Shown here piece after piece: positions 54,863 to 62,825 of a DNA stretch of 64,000 bases (within the stretch, counting starts at the first letter, position 1; each line of letters starts with the position of its first letter). The notes under the pieces are model-generated. The model was given only the letters and a program-made list of their open reading frames with translations, had not been told where the DNA came from and searched no databases. The stretch is taken from positions 1,956,501 to 2,020,500 of the forward strand of contig NZ_LT907844.1 of NCBI RefSeq assembly GCF_900215505.1. Direction: 5' to 3'. The position numbers and the translations under genes are program-made. The DNA is from Cohaesibacter sp. ES.047 (GTDB taxonomy: Bacteria > Pseudomonadota > Alphaproteobacteria > Rhizobiales > Cohaesibacteraceae).

Positions 54863-56956
54863 ATGGCTACGGCACCTTATCGATTTATTCCGATTGAACC
54901 GGGTTATGTTCAGGCGGCTCCAGTTAAACGTGAAGATATACGTTTTGACAAACCATTGGCGGAAGGCAGTCTTTCCGCTGTGATTGATGTCGAGTGGACA
55001 GCAAAAACCCCAATATGTGTCGGTGCGAAGGAGGATACTTCTTCAGAGGTGAGACCCTTGAAGATTGGGAAGCGCTATTGTTTGCCTGGAACCAGCCTGC
55101 GGGGCATGTTGCGATCTGCTGTGGAGATAGCAACCTTCTCGCATCTGGGCCGTATCAATTCCAGCCATCACCATGGTGTGCGGGATTTTGCCGGTATGGG
55201 TGACTATCACTCGGTTAAGGTGGGAGAAGTCAAGGCAGGTTGGCTAAAGCGGGAAGGAGGAAGGTGGAGGATCTATCCTGTGCGGCATAGGGACGCTCGC
55301 TTTGTCTTGGTTCCTATCGATAGCCTTCTTAATACATTGTCTGAACAGAATAGAGTTGATTTCTCGACTTGGCAGACAAGTATGTCCGTTGCAGAGAAAT
55401 ATGCGCAGCTACCACCAGTCTATCAAATGCGGCCAAACAAGTATTTTTATGCGCTGGAAAAGGAGGGTAAAGGATTGCCTCGTGCTTGCCTGACGAGAGA
55501 TGCTCCCGGTTCATCGAGGACTTTTCAGTCTAGTACGCATCCAATCAAGGATATGTACGTTATTTGTACAGGTCCTTATCGTCAAGAGGCAACAAGAACC
55601 TCTAACCCTAGAGCGGAAGAAGGGACACCCAAAAAGAACGAAGCTCTTTTCCCTGGACCCGGCATTACAGGTTACCTCATTCCGGATGCCTGGATGGATG
55701 TGTTTCATGGCATGCATTCGGAATATGCCCGAGATGGGGGAAACCCACGCGGAGCTTGGCGCACATGGTTGCTTGCAAAAGGGTGGCAGGATGAGTTCAA
55801 AGGGTTTAAGGCCAGCAGTGACGAGGAAGCAATTCCGGATTGCATGAGGGAGGAAAAACTCGGAATTCCGGTTTTCTGGAAAGGGGACATAGCCAATCTG
55901 GAGAATATTGATCCTGATGATCCACCGGCCCCGGGGCTGCAATCATTCTGGTTTTCTCTTTCGAGAGTTATGCGCGTGCCACACGGATATTCGGTTGGTG
56001 ATGTTGCTGGACGTCTCTATTCTGAAGCCAATGGTTATCACTTGCCACGGATGTCGGAAGAGGATGGGTGGGATTTTGCGCGCGCCATGTTTGGTGAAGT
56101 TGATGGCGCAAATGATAGTCCTGAAAGGGCAAAGCCTGGTAAACGTGCCGATGGGACGAGGAGAGAAGATGCACAGCGTGGCCGGGTTGCCATCGGCTTT
56201 GCGTTTGCCCCGGAAAATACAAGGCCGGAATCTGCATCCAGGAGAGGTGTTTTTGGTCAGCCGCGCGAAAGTTTCTGGCCATTCTATCTGCGACATGGAG
56301 ATGCTGTTGCAGATGGGATTTTGGGCAGTGATCGTACCGTAAGCTATTCCAGTGAGGCGGCTGTGCCTGCTGGGAGAAAGCGTACCGTTGTTCGCAGCGC
56401 AGAAGCTCCTGCATTTCCTGGAGGCAATGGCAACGAGAATACCGAGACAAATGTGCGGTTTTTGCCCAAGGGTACCATTTTTACAGGCCAGATCAGAGTT
56501 CACAATTTCCATCCGGTGGAATTTGGCGCGTTACTGTATGCTCTGACCTTTGGTGTTGAGGATGGGTCTCTTTGGCATCAGCTCGGAAGGGCCAAAGGGA
56601 TGGGGCATGGTGCTATTTCGCCCCGAGTGACTATCGCAAAGTGCGATTTGGTTCACTCCCCCGATGACGAGGCTGCTATTGGAAACAACTCCAGTGTTTC
56701 TCAATGGATCGGGCACTTCCGTGACTGGATGAACAAACAGATGGAGGTTCGGGATCTTCCTGCGCATGCTGATCATCCTTCCATCAAAATGCTGGAAGCA
56801 ATGGCCAACCCGAGTGTTGGTGATACGATGGCGGGCCAGCATAAATTGGATACGGGCGAGTTACCGGATTTCAAGAACTGGAGGGATGTTTCTGGAAGCC
56901 AAGATGGAACAATGAGTGGCCCTTATCCACTTTCGAGCCCTCTTGATTTGAGTTAG
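54863..56956 (+). CDS. Large RAMP protein of TIGR03986 type (Cas7 with insertion)
   Basis: About 697 residues from ATG 54863; ATG 54854 is also in frame but too close to AAGGAG. The RAMP core begins SAVIDVEWTAKTPICVG and LPGTSLRGMLRSAVE (near residue 75). A long middle insertion (about 130-480) has no clear fold to my eye. The core resumes PKGTIFTGQIRVHNF (near 530) and ends with the loop GRAKGMGHGAISPRV. Length and ends match the TIGR03986 RAMP family and the Cas7-insertion subunit of type III-D variants. Stop and start are one base apart from the previous gene. Confidence 0.78.
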   Translation: MATAPYRFIPIEPGYVQAAPVKREDIRFDKPLAEGSLSAVIDVEWTAKTPICVGAKEDTSSEVRPLKIGKRYCLPGTSLRGMLRSAVEIATFSHLGRINSSHHHGVRDFAGMGDYHSVKVGEVKAGWLKREGGRWRIYPVRHRDARFVLVPIDSLLNTLSEQNRVDFSTWQTSMSVAEKYAQLPPVYQMRPNKYFYALEKEGKGLPRACLTRDAPGSSRTFQSSTHPIKDMYVICTGPYRQEATRTSNPRAEEGTPKKNEALFPGPGITGYLIPDAWMDVFHGMHSEYARDGGNPRGAWRTWLLAKGWQDEFKGFKASSDEEAIPDCMREEKLGIPVFWKGDIANLENIDPDDPPAPGLQSFWFSLSRVMRVPHGYSVGDVAGRLYSEANGYHLPRMSEEDGWDFARAMFGEVDGANDSPERAKPGKRADGTRREDAQRGRVAIGFAFAPENTRPESASRRGVFGQPRESFWPFYLRHGDAVADGILGSDRTVSYSSEAAVPAGRKRTVVRSAEAPAFPGGNGNENTETNVRFLPKGTIFTGQIRVHNFHPVEFGALLYALTFGVEDGSLWHQLGRAKGMGHGAISPRVTIAKCDLVHSPDDEAAIGNNSSVSQWIGHFRDWMNKQMEVRDLPAHADHPSIKMLEAMANPSVGDTMAGQHKLDTGELPDFKNWRDVSGSQDGTMSGPYPLSSPLDLS

Positions 56957-57010
56957 AGCGTATCCCGAAAAGTGTGTATGGTTTTCGGATAAGGATGCGC
57001 TTCAAAACAA
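56957..57010. repeat. Rhizobial-type intergenic palindrome after the effector operon
   Basis: CCGAAAA and TTTTCGG arms (56965-56971, 56982-56988) within a GAGCGTATCCCGAAAAG context, a form seen repeatedly between genes in Hyphomicrobiales. It may also end the operon transcript. The rest of the 290-base gap is AT-rich and runs into the array 2 leader. Confidence 0.5.
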
Positions 57011-57206
57011 TGGCTTGGGCATTTTATTCAAATCCTCTGAGCCGGACGTCTTCAAAACGCGCTAATAAAGCATGACTTTTTCTGGCATTAGGTTTGTGGA
57101 ATGATTTAAGATATTGAAAATAAGAGATAAAACAGGGAGACTTTTGAAATTGTACTCAAAAATTGAATTTGGAGTGGCTAAATGCAGCCAGGTTAATGGA
57201 TTGGCC

Positions 57207-57246
57207 TTGATTATTATGAGTAATTTCAGGAATATCTAGGTGGTCG
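57207..57246 (+). promoter_or_regulatory. Leader end of CRISPR array 2
   Basis: Forty bases directly before the first repeat, sharing TTGATT, GAG, ATTTCAG, TAG and GGTCG blocks in register with the array 1 leader. Confidence 0.65.
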
Positions 57247-57498
57247 GGAGTGGCCGATACCCCGCAAGGAAGGGGACTGAGACCTGAATGATATGGTTTT
57301 GCTGGTTGGCTTGATGGAGGAGTGGCCGATACCCCGCAAGGAAGGGGACTGAGACGAGGGCTTTTCGCCCCCTACTTTGGCCACACAGGGAGTGGCCGAT
57401 ACCCCGCAAGGAAGGGGACTGAGACATACGATGGCGGGCAAGCGGGTGATCAGACAGTCACGGAGTGGCCGATACCCCGCAAGGAAGGGGACTGAGAC
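57247..57498 (+). CRISPR. CRISPR array 2: four 37-bp repeats, three spacers
   Basis: The repeat starts GGAGTGGCCGATACCCCG and ends GGGGACTGAGAC. It differs from the array 1 repeat at 6 of 37 positions. Repeat starts are 57247, 57319, 57389 and 57462; spacers are 35, 33 and 36 bases. All four copies are identical. The tag would be ACTGAGAC. An IS630 element begins 56 bases after the last repeat, so the distal part may have been lost. Confidence 0.97.
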
Positions 57499-57554
57499 GC
57501 ATGGGTGCGGAAGCAATCGCTTCAAACACATTGTCCGTCAAATATAAGGGGTCC

Positions 57555-58707
57555 TAGTGGATTGATCGGATCAAAAGAGTCCAGAAAGTGATTCCCATCA
57601 GCATTTTGATGTGCGAGTCTGCGACATGCGCAGCAACATTTCCTTTACGGTATCTTCCGACGACCGGCAGCGATTGAGGGCCATCATCGCGGCCCCGAAC
57701 AGCCCACAGAAGCACGTCTGGCGGGCGCGTATCATCCTTCTGAGCGACGATGGTCTGGGCACCTCCGCGATCATGGCCGAGACCGGCAAGTCGAAGACCT
57801 GCGTGTGGCGATGGCAGGAACGGTTCATGCATGAGGGCGTCGACGGCCTGCTTCATGATCGGTCCCGGCCACCCGGCAAGGCGCCGGTCCCGCCGGATCG
57901 TGTCGCCGAAATCCTCCGCCTGACGCAGGAACCACCGCCGCATGAGGCAACACACTGGACGCTGCGCGCCATGGCCAGGGTCGCCGGCATTGCAGCTTCG
58001 ACGGTGCAGGCGATCTGGAAGGCCCACGGCCTCAGCCCGCATCGCTGGCGGCAGTTCAAACTCTCCAACGATCCGGCCTTCGCCGAAAAACTCACCGACA
58101 TCATTGGTCTTTATGTCGACCCGCCGGCCCATGCTGTGGTGCTGTCGGTCGACGAGAAATCGCAGATACAGGCCCTCGACCGCACCCAGCCCGGATTGCC
58201 GATGAAGAAGGGGCGCGCCGGAACCATGACCCACGACTACAAGCGCCACGGCACCACCACCCTGTTTGCCGCGCTCAACGTGCTGGATGGCACGGTCATC
58301 GGGCAGAACATGCAGCGCCACCGCCATCAGGAGTTCATCCGTTTCCTCAATCGCATCGAGCGCGAAGTGCCGCAAGACAAGACGATCCATGTCATCCTCG
58401 ACAATTACGCCGTACACAAAAAGGACAAAGTCCGCGCCTGGCTCGCCCGCCATCCGCGCTGGACATTCCACTTTACCCCGACATCCTGCTCCTGGCTCAA
58501 CGCAGTCGAAGGCTTCTTCGCCAAACTCACACGCCGCAGGCTCAAATACGGGGTCTTCCATTCCCTCATCGATCTGCAGGCCGCAATCAACCGTTTCGTG
58601 CGCGAATACAATGCTGACGACCCAAAGCCATTCGTCTGGAAAGCGGATCCCGACGACATCATCACCGCACGAAACCGAGGGTTCCAAACGTTGGAATCAA
58701 ACCACTA
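57555..58707 (+). mobile_element. IS630-family insertion sequence
   Basis: About 1.15 kb. Ends carry TAGTGG on the left and CCACTA on the right, with TTGAT/ATCAA continuing the match, and TA on both sides as expected for IS630 target choice. It lies just beyond array 2. Confidence 0.8.
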
Positions 58708-58708
58708 G
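57611..58708 (+). CDS. IS630-family transposase
   Basis: A DDE transposase of up to 365 residues (an ATG at 57626 is also possible). The N-terminal helix-turn-helix (TSAIMAETGKSKTCVWRWQERF) is followed by the DDE core: Asp in VLSVDEKSQIQAL, Asp in HVILDNYAVHKK and Glu in SWLNAVEGFFAKL. The stop codon lies in the right end repeat. GC-rich coding unlike the AT-richer CRISPR genes around it points to recent arrival. It looks intact. Confidence 0.92.
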   Translation: MRVCDMRSNISFTVSSDDRQRLRAIIAAPNSPQKHVWRARIILLSDDGLGTSAIMAETGKSKTCVWRWQERFMHEGVDGLLHDRSRPPGKAPVPPDRVAEILRLTQEPPPHEATHWTLRAMARVAGIAASTVQAIWKAHGLSPHRWRQFKLSNDPAFAEKLTDIIGLYVDPPAHAVVLSVDEKSQIQALDRTQPGLPMKKGRAGTMTHDYKRHGTTTLFAALNVLDGTVIGQNMQRHRHQEFIRFLNRIEREVPQDKTIHVILDNYAVHKKDKVRAWLARHPRWTFHFTPTSCSWLNAVEGFFAKLTRRRLKYGVFHSLIDLQAAINRFVREYNADDPKPFVWKADPDDIITARNRGFQTLESNH

Positions 58709-58810
58709 CTGCTCCGGTCAGGATTGTATCGCTGTGTGATTTGAGCTCGGATTTCTCATGTTGCTTCATGAGCTGTCGCGTTCTCGCGAAACGTTTTGCT
58801 TGGACTACGT

Positions 58811-59179
58811 TTAGGGTACCTGTTTAATTAGATTAAATTCCATATGATCCCGCGCGACCATGAAACTCTCCTTCCACGCCTTTGAAGACATGTTTGAGGG
58901 TGGATTGAATTGGAAGAAGTAACCCACCACCTGCATGTGGCAGGTTTCATCGACCGCTGTCATATAGTTGAGATTGGGGAATTGATCGCCATCTTCGTCG
59001 GGCTCACTCATGAAATCATTTCTGGTCAGTCTTGTTCCCGTGATGGCTTCAAAAGCGAGGAGCAGCTCATCGAACTGCTTTATGCATTCATCAGACGTCA
59101 ACTCTCGACATTTGAATGATCCACTGCCTAAGTTTTTCACGCTTATGTCATGGCCCATAGAGATAAATAGGTCTGCCAT
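58811..59179 (-). CDS. Hypothetical island protein
   Basis: A 122-residue soluble, acidic protein starting at an ATG with GGAGGAAT upstream; the frame extends to 59263 without a site. Visible features are an N-terminal beta stretch (ADLFISMGHDISVKNLGSG), a helical middle (CIKQFDELLLAFEAITG) and a Pro-rich aromatic region (QVVGYFFQFNPPS). I do not recognise it. Its size and place between an insertion sequence and hipBA would fit an orphan immunity-type protein, which is only a guess. Confidence 0.5.
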   Translation of the reverse strand: MADLFISMGHDISVKNLGSGSFKCRELTSDECIKQFDELLLAFEAITGTRLTRNDFMSEPDEDGDQFPNLNYMTAVDETCHMQVVGYFFQFNPPSNMSSKAWKESFMVARDHMEFNLIKQVP

Positions 59180-59346
59180 TTTATTCCTCCATTTCGGCTT
59201 GCGGTTCTGCCTATTGAGACTGCGAGCCAATTGGTGAGGGTATTGAATTTTCAATGTGTCCAATTCTGGGTAGAGTCGGCCTTGTATTGTGATGTAAGTA
59301 ATATTATTGTATTAGTGGATTTGCTTTTTTATGGTCTGATACTATT

Positions 59347-59655
59347 ATGATATCACTTGTTACAGCATCGAAGGCTAGGTCAACGCTGCGGGATAATGTC
59401 CGCGCAAGACGTCTTGGTATGAATTTGACGCAGGCCGGCCTTGCTGATCGTTCGGGCGTTCCTTTGCCGACATTGCGGAAGTTTGAACAGACCGGCTCAA
59501 TCTCGCTTGAGGCTTTTCTCAAGCTCCTGATGGTCGTGGGCGGGATTGAGGAGGTGATCGAGGCAACGGAAAATCGGGCGGAAGAATTTGCTTCCATCGA
59601 TGACGTCTTGAAGCCGGAACCCGGCCTCAAACGCCAGAGGGGGCGCCTTAAATGA
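59347..59655 (+). CDS. hipB: HipB-like XRE-family antitoxin
   Basis: A 102-residue DNA-binding protein. The helix-turn-helix is at about 15-70 (RRLGMNLTQAGLADRSGVPLPTLRKFEQTG), with a basic Lys/Arg tail. It would repress its own operon and neutralise the HipA kinase. The stop overlaps the hipA start by four bases. Confidence 0.82.
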   Translation: MISLVTASKARSTLRDNVRARRLGMNLTQAGLADRSGVPLPTLRKFEQTGSISLEAFLKLLMVVGGIEEVIEATENRAEEFASIDDVLKPEPGLKRQRGRLK

Positions 59656-60890
59656 TCGACTTTCAACCTGTCAGGGAAATCAAGGTTGGCCTTGATTTCG
59701 GAGAGGATGCCATTTCTGTTGGGCGCCTCGCCATTCGGGATGGACGAATCTATTTCGAGTATGATGCCTCTTTCATCAATACCGGGAAGGAGCTTTCCCC
59801 TTTGCGTCTTCCTTTGAAGCGTGGTGTTTCAAGTTTCGATCCCTTTCTCTTTGAAGGTCTACCGGGTCTGTTCAATGACAGCTTGCCGGATGGCTGGGGG
59901 AGACTGCTGTTTGATCGCTTTGCCCGATCGCATGGTGTCTTGCCGCAGGAAATCTCTCCTTTGGACCGTCTCGCCTTTATGGGTCATCGGGCGCTCGGCG
60001 CGTTGGTTTATGAGCCTGATCATGCTGTCGGTGAGCAGGAAGGGACCATCAGTCTTGATGCGTTGGCAGATCAGGCACAGGAGATACTGGAAGGGCGAGC
60101 GGAAGATGTCCTTGAAGATCTGCTGGCGTTGAATGGCTCCTCCGCGGGAGCCAGACCAAAGGTTCTACTCGGCGTCGATCAGGATCGCAGAGTGATTACT
60201 CATGGTGTGTCTGATTTGTCAGACGGTTTCGACCACTGGCTGGTCAAGTTTCCTAATAGCCGAGACGGGATCGACGCGGGAGCCGTGGAATATGTTTATG
60301 CCCTGATGGCCAAGGATGCCGGCATTGAAATGCCGGATGTTCATTTGTTCCCGGCAGCGAGCGGACCGGGATATTTTGGGATCCGGCGGTTCGATCGTGT
60401 GGGCGAGCAGCGCTTCCACATGCATACAGCATGCGGCCTGCTTCATTCAGATTTCCGAACACCGTCGATGGATTATGAGGATCTGGTCGCTTTGACGCAA
60501 ATGCTGACAAGAGACATTCGAGAAGTTGAAAGTCTATACAGACTGGCCGTCTTCAACGTTCTGGCTCATAATCGCGATGATCACTCCAAGAATTTCAGCT
60601 TTCTAATGGCGAGTGATGGCAATTGGCATCTGTCACCAGCCTATGACCTGACCTTCTCTTCCGGTCCACGAGGAGAGCAAAGCACCATGGTGATGGGGGA
60701 GGGGCGCAATCCCGGCATTGAGCATATGAAAAAGCTGGGAGATGAAGCCTCTCTGCCAAAAGGTCGGGCAGATGAAATCATCGCTGATGTCAAAGCTGCG
60801 TTATTACAATGGCCATCTCTGGCGAAAGAATTTGGTGTATCGCCAGAGACAAGGCAAGTGATTAGCAGCAGGCTTTTGATGGAGTCATAA
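59652..60890 (+). CDS. hipA: HipA-like serine/threonine kinase toxin
   Basis: A 412-residue HipA-family kinase. The N-terminal Couple_hipA part includes GVSSFDPFLFEGLPGLFNDSLPDGWG. The kinase core has HWLVKFPNS (ATP lysine), the catalytic loop NRDDHSKN near residues 307-314 and SPAYDLTFS as the metal-binding acid. E. coli HipA phosphorylates glutamyl-tRNA synthetase and halts growth; the target here is unknown. With hipB it would promote island retention or abortive defence. Confidence 0.88.
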   Translation: MIDFQPVREIKVGLDFGEDAISVGRLAIRDGRIYFEYDASFINTGKELSPLRLPLKRGVSSFDPFLFEGLPGLFNDSLPDGWGRLLFDRFARSHGVLPQEISPLDRLAFMGHRALGALVYEPDHAVGEQEGTISLDALADQAQEILEGRAEDVLEDLLALNGSSAGARPKVLLGVDQDRRVITHGVSDLSDGFDHWLVKFPNSRDGIDAGAVEYVYALMAKDAGIEMPDVHLFPAASGPGYFGIRRFDRVGEQRFHMHTACGLLHSDFRTPSMDYEDLVALTQMLTRDIREVESLYRLAVFNVLAHNRDDHSKNFSFLMASDGNWHLSPAYDLTFSSGPRGEQSTMVMGEGRNPGIEHMKKLGDEASLPKGRADEIIADVKAALLQWPSLAKEFGVSPETRQVISSRLLMES

Positions 60891-60917
60891 TGATTTTCCG
60901 GTTTTAAGAAGTTCCCG

Positions 60918-60935
60918 CTGGTTCACGTGAACCGG
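60918..60935. repeat. Palindromic element, copy 2 (inside right island end)
   Basis: CTGGTTCACGTGAACCGG, one base shorter at the centre than copy 1, preceded by GAAGTTCCCG, 28 bases after hipA. A GAAGTTCTCG half occurs again near 60996. Confidence 0.6.
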
Positions 60936-61029
60936 TAAACCGGAACAAATCGAGAATATGTAGGCTCTACCGGTTCAAAACGAAGTTCTCGTTTGTCGAT
61001 TTCCTGCGGTTTCGAGTGGAGGGAAGAAA

Positions 61030-61088
61030 GTTGACATCGAAGGGGTCACTGGTTCAATCCCAGTTACGCCCACCATCCTTTCCTCAAT
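61030..61088 (+). repeat. attR, right 59-bp direct repeat of the genomic island
   Basis: Identical to 30338-30396. Here the tRNA sequence is only the 3' fragment, without acceptor 5' half or D-arm, as expected for the far end of a tRNA-integrated island. Confidence 0.95.
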
Positions 61089-61135
61089 AAAGTCAAATCC
61101 TTGTACGCTAGCACGGGCGTGCTGCGAAGTTGCCG

Positions 61136-61155
61136 CTGGTTCATCGTGAACCGGT
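61136..61155. repeat. Palindromic element, copy 3 (outside attR)
   Basis: CTGGTTCATCGTGAACCGGT, preceded by GAAGTTGCCG, 48 bases right of attR. Distance to the att repeat equals that of copy 1 within a base or two. Confidence 0.6.
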
Positions 61156-61217
61156 TATTGAAATGATGCTCTTGCTTTCCAGTTTGCGCGAAGATGAAGG
61201 GCATTTCCATCCGGAAA

Positions 61218-61415
61218 TACCCACTCAAGACCAGCCTTTGTTGGCGCGGTGGCCAACGAGCATTTATGGGATTTTACCCGCGTGTCACACCATGTGATGA
61301 CATGCTCGGTCATGGCCTTTGCTCCTGTGGCACTCATCATTTTACTGGCCAGTTTGACATGCGGCTTTGCCGCCCACTCGATGAGCGTCTTGACTTCGTC
61401 TTGGTCGAACCCCAT
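61218..61415 (-). pseudogene. Remnant of a second tyrosine integrase
   Basis: The minus-strand reading holds EVKTLIEWAAKPHVKLA and MSATGA, then jumps to KAMTEHVITWCD and KCSLATAPTKAGLEWV. These match residues 157-183 and 237-269 of the island integrase, with 50 residues deleted and both ends missing. It lies at the same place relative to attR as the intact gene to attL. It is dead. The following 61416-61819 stretch holds no gene I can support. Confidence 0.8.
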
Positions 61416-61819
61416 TCCGCATTACCAAAAAGATGATAATCCGTGATTAGGTTTTTACCTTCTCAAGCGTCTGAAAATAAAACATAAAATTTCAAATTGT
61501 TACAATAGTCAGATCAAGTTTGACAAATGATAAAACTTGGTGCTATTTCTTGAAGAAGAAAGTGGCAAGTGGAGGCTTGTCGGAGGAAACTGCGACCCAG
61601 GTTTTGGCAAGGTTTGCGATAGGATAACGAGGCCCGTTGATGCTGATGCATTCTGCCGTGGCCGTTTGACCTTCCAGTCTGGTGTCGTGCGTGCGGTGAA
61701 ATAAAGGTTCTGCATGTTGCTGTGGTCATCAGCTTTTTCTGCTTCCGAAGCCGCTGCCATTTCAAACACCGTCGATCCAGTGATCGGCGATGGCAACATG
61801 GTCAAACAAGGACAGTGAT

Positions 61820-62812
61820 ATGCAACGCTTTCTCAACAATCCCGATGACATCGTCGACGAAACAATTGCCGGTTTTGTGCGGGCTCATGACGATGTCGTG
61901 CGTCTTCATGAAGACAATCACAGAGTCGTTGTCTCCCGCTTTGCCGGTGAGAAGGGGCGTGTCGGTATTGTAACCGGCGGTGGCTCCGGGCACGAGCCTG
62001 CCTTCGTCGGCTATACCGGCAAGAACATGGTCGATGCGGTTGCCGTTGGTGAGCTTTTCTCGTCCCCCACTGCCAAGAGCTTCCTTGACGCGATCAAGGC
62101 GGCCGATGGTGGTGCTGGCGTTGCCATTCTTTACGGCAACTACGCCGGCGACAACATGAATGTCAAAATGGCCACCAAGATGATCAAGAAGGACGGCATC
62201 GAGGTGGGAACGGTCGTTGCCAATGATGATGTCTGTTCTGCGCCTGCTGACGAACTTGAAAAGCGACGCGGTGTTGCCGGTGAGATCTTTATGTGGAAGA
62301 TCGGTGGTGCCAAGGCCGCAACGGGTGCTTCGCTTGAGGACGTCCTTGCCGCTGCGCAAAAGGCCATCGACAGCTGCCGCTCGGTCGGTCTGGGCCTTGG
62401 TCCCTGCACCCTGCCAGCCGTTGGACATCCGAACTTTGAAATCGAGCCGGGCAAGATGGAAGTTGGCATCGGGCATCACGGTGAACCGGGTGTCCGGGTC
62501 GAGGACTTGGGCACGGCAAACCAGATCGCCGATGACATGGTAAAAGTGGTGCTGGATGATCACAACCTTCCTGAAGGCACGGAAGTGGCGGTGCTCCTGT
62601 CGGGTTTGGGCGCGACACCGGTGAACGAGCTCTATGTCCTTTATGATCGCATGGCCCAGCAGATCGAGGCGCGTGGTCTTTCCATTCACAAATCTTTTGT
62701 CGGCAACTATTTCACCTCACTGGAAATGGTTGGCGCAACCCTCACGGTGATGGCGCTTGACGATGAACTCAAGTCGCTTCTGGACATGGAAACCGATTGT
62801 CCTGGTCTTTAA
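61820..62812 (+). CDS. dhaK: Dihydroxyacetone kinase subunit DhaK
   Basis: A 330-residue protein binding dihydroxyacetone through a histidine hemiaminal. Motifs are GGGSGHEPAFVGY (the GSGHEP loop) and GMHG-type FEIEPGKMEVGIGHHGEPG; AILYGNYAGDNMNV is also typical. The start at 61820 follows AAGGACAG; an ATG at 61790 is in frame. With DhaL it phosphorylates dihydroxyacetone, from ATP or a PTS carrier. No PTS DhaM is visible in the window. Confidence 0.93.
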   Translation: MQRFLNNPDDIVDETIAGFVRAHDDVVRLHEDNHRVVVSRFAGEKGRVGIVTGGGSGHEPAFVGYTGKNMVDAVAVGELFSSPTAKSFLDAIKAADGGAGVAILYGNYAGDNMNVKMATKMIKKDGIEVGTVVANDDVCSAPADELEKRRGVAGEIFMWKIGGAKAATGASLEDVLAAAQKAIDSCRSVGLGLGPCTLPAVGHPNFEIEPGKMEVGIGHHGEPGVRVEDLGTANQIADDMVKVVLDDHNLPEGTEVAVLLSGLGATPVNELYVLYDRMAQQIEARGLSIHKSFVGNYFTSLEMVGATLTVMALDDELKSLLDMETDCPGL

Positions 62813-62825
62813 GGGAGAGAATGAC

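Larger units (their letters stand above)
30338..61088. mobile_element. Genomic island integrated in tRNA-Val(GAC), about 30.7 kb
   Basis: Bounded by the perfect 59-bp repeat, with an integrase at the tRNA end, an excisionase-like gene, a relaxase and candidate oriT, several insertion sequences, defence genes (CBASS-like cyclases, type III CRISPR-Cas, HipBA) and lower GC content by eye than the flanks. The relaxase without visible type IV secretion genes suggests an integrative mobilizable element. It may be partly decayed, as two transposon remnants lie inside. Confidence 0.9.

Noticed and set aside
51716-56956. Single-protein type III-E (Cas7-11) effector
   Set aside because: The RAMP domains are spread over three genes and a Cas10-like gene is present, so it is a multi-subunit type III system.
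57226-57531. Minus-strand open frames across array 2
   Set aside because: Same reason: they consist of the CRISPR repeat read through spacers.
61509-61805. Minus-strand frame of 98 codons before dhaK
   Set aside because: No recognisable family, no good start site, and it overlaps the dhaK upstream region; probably decayed DNA.
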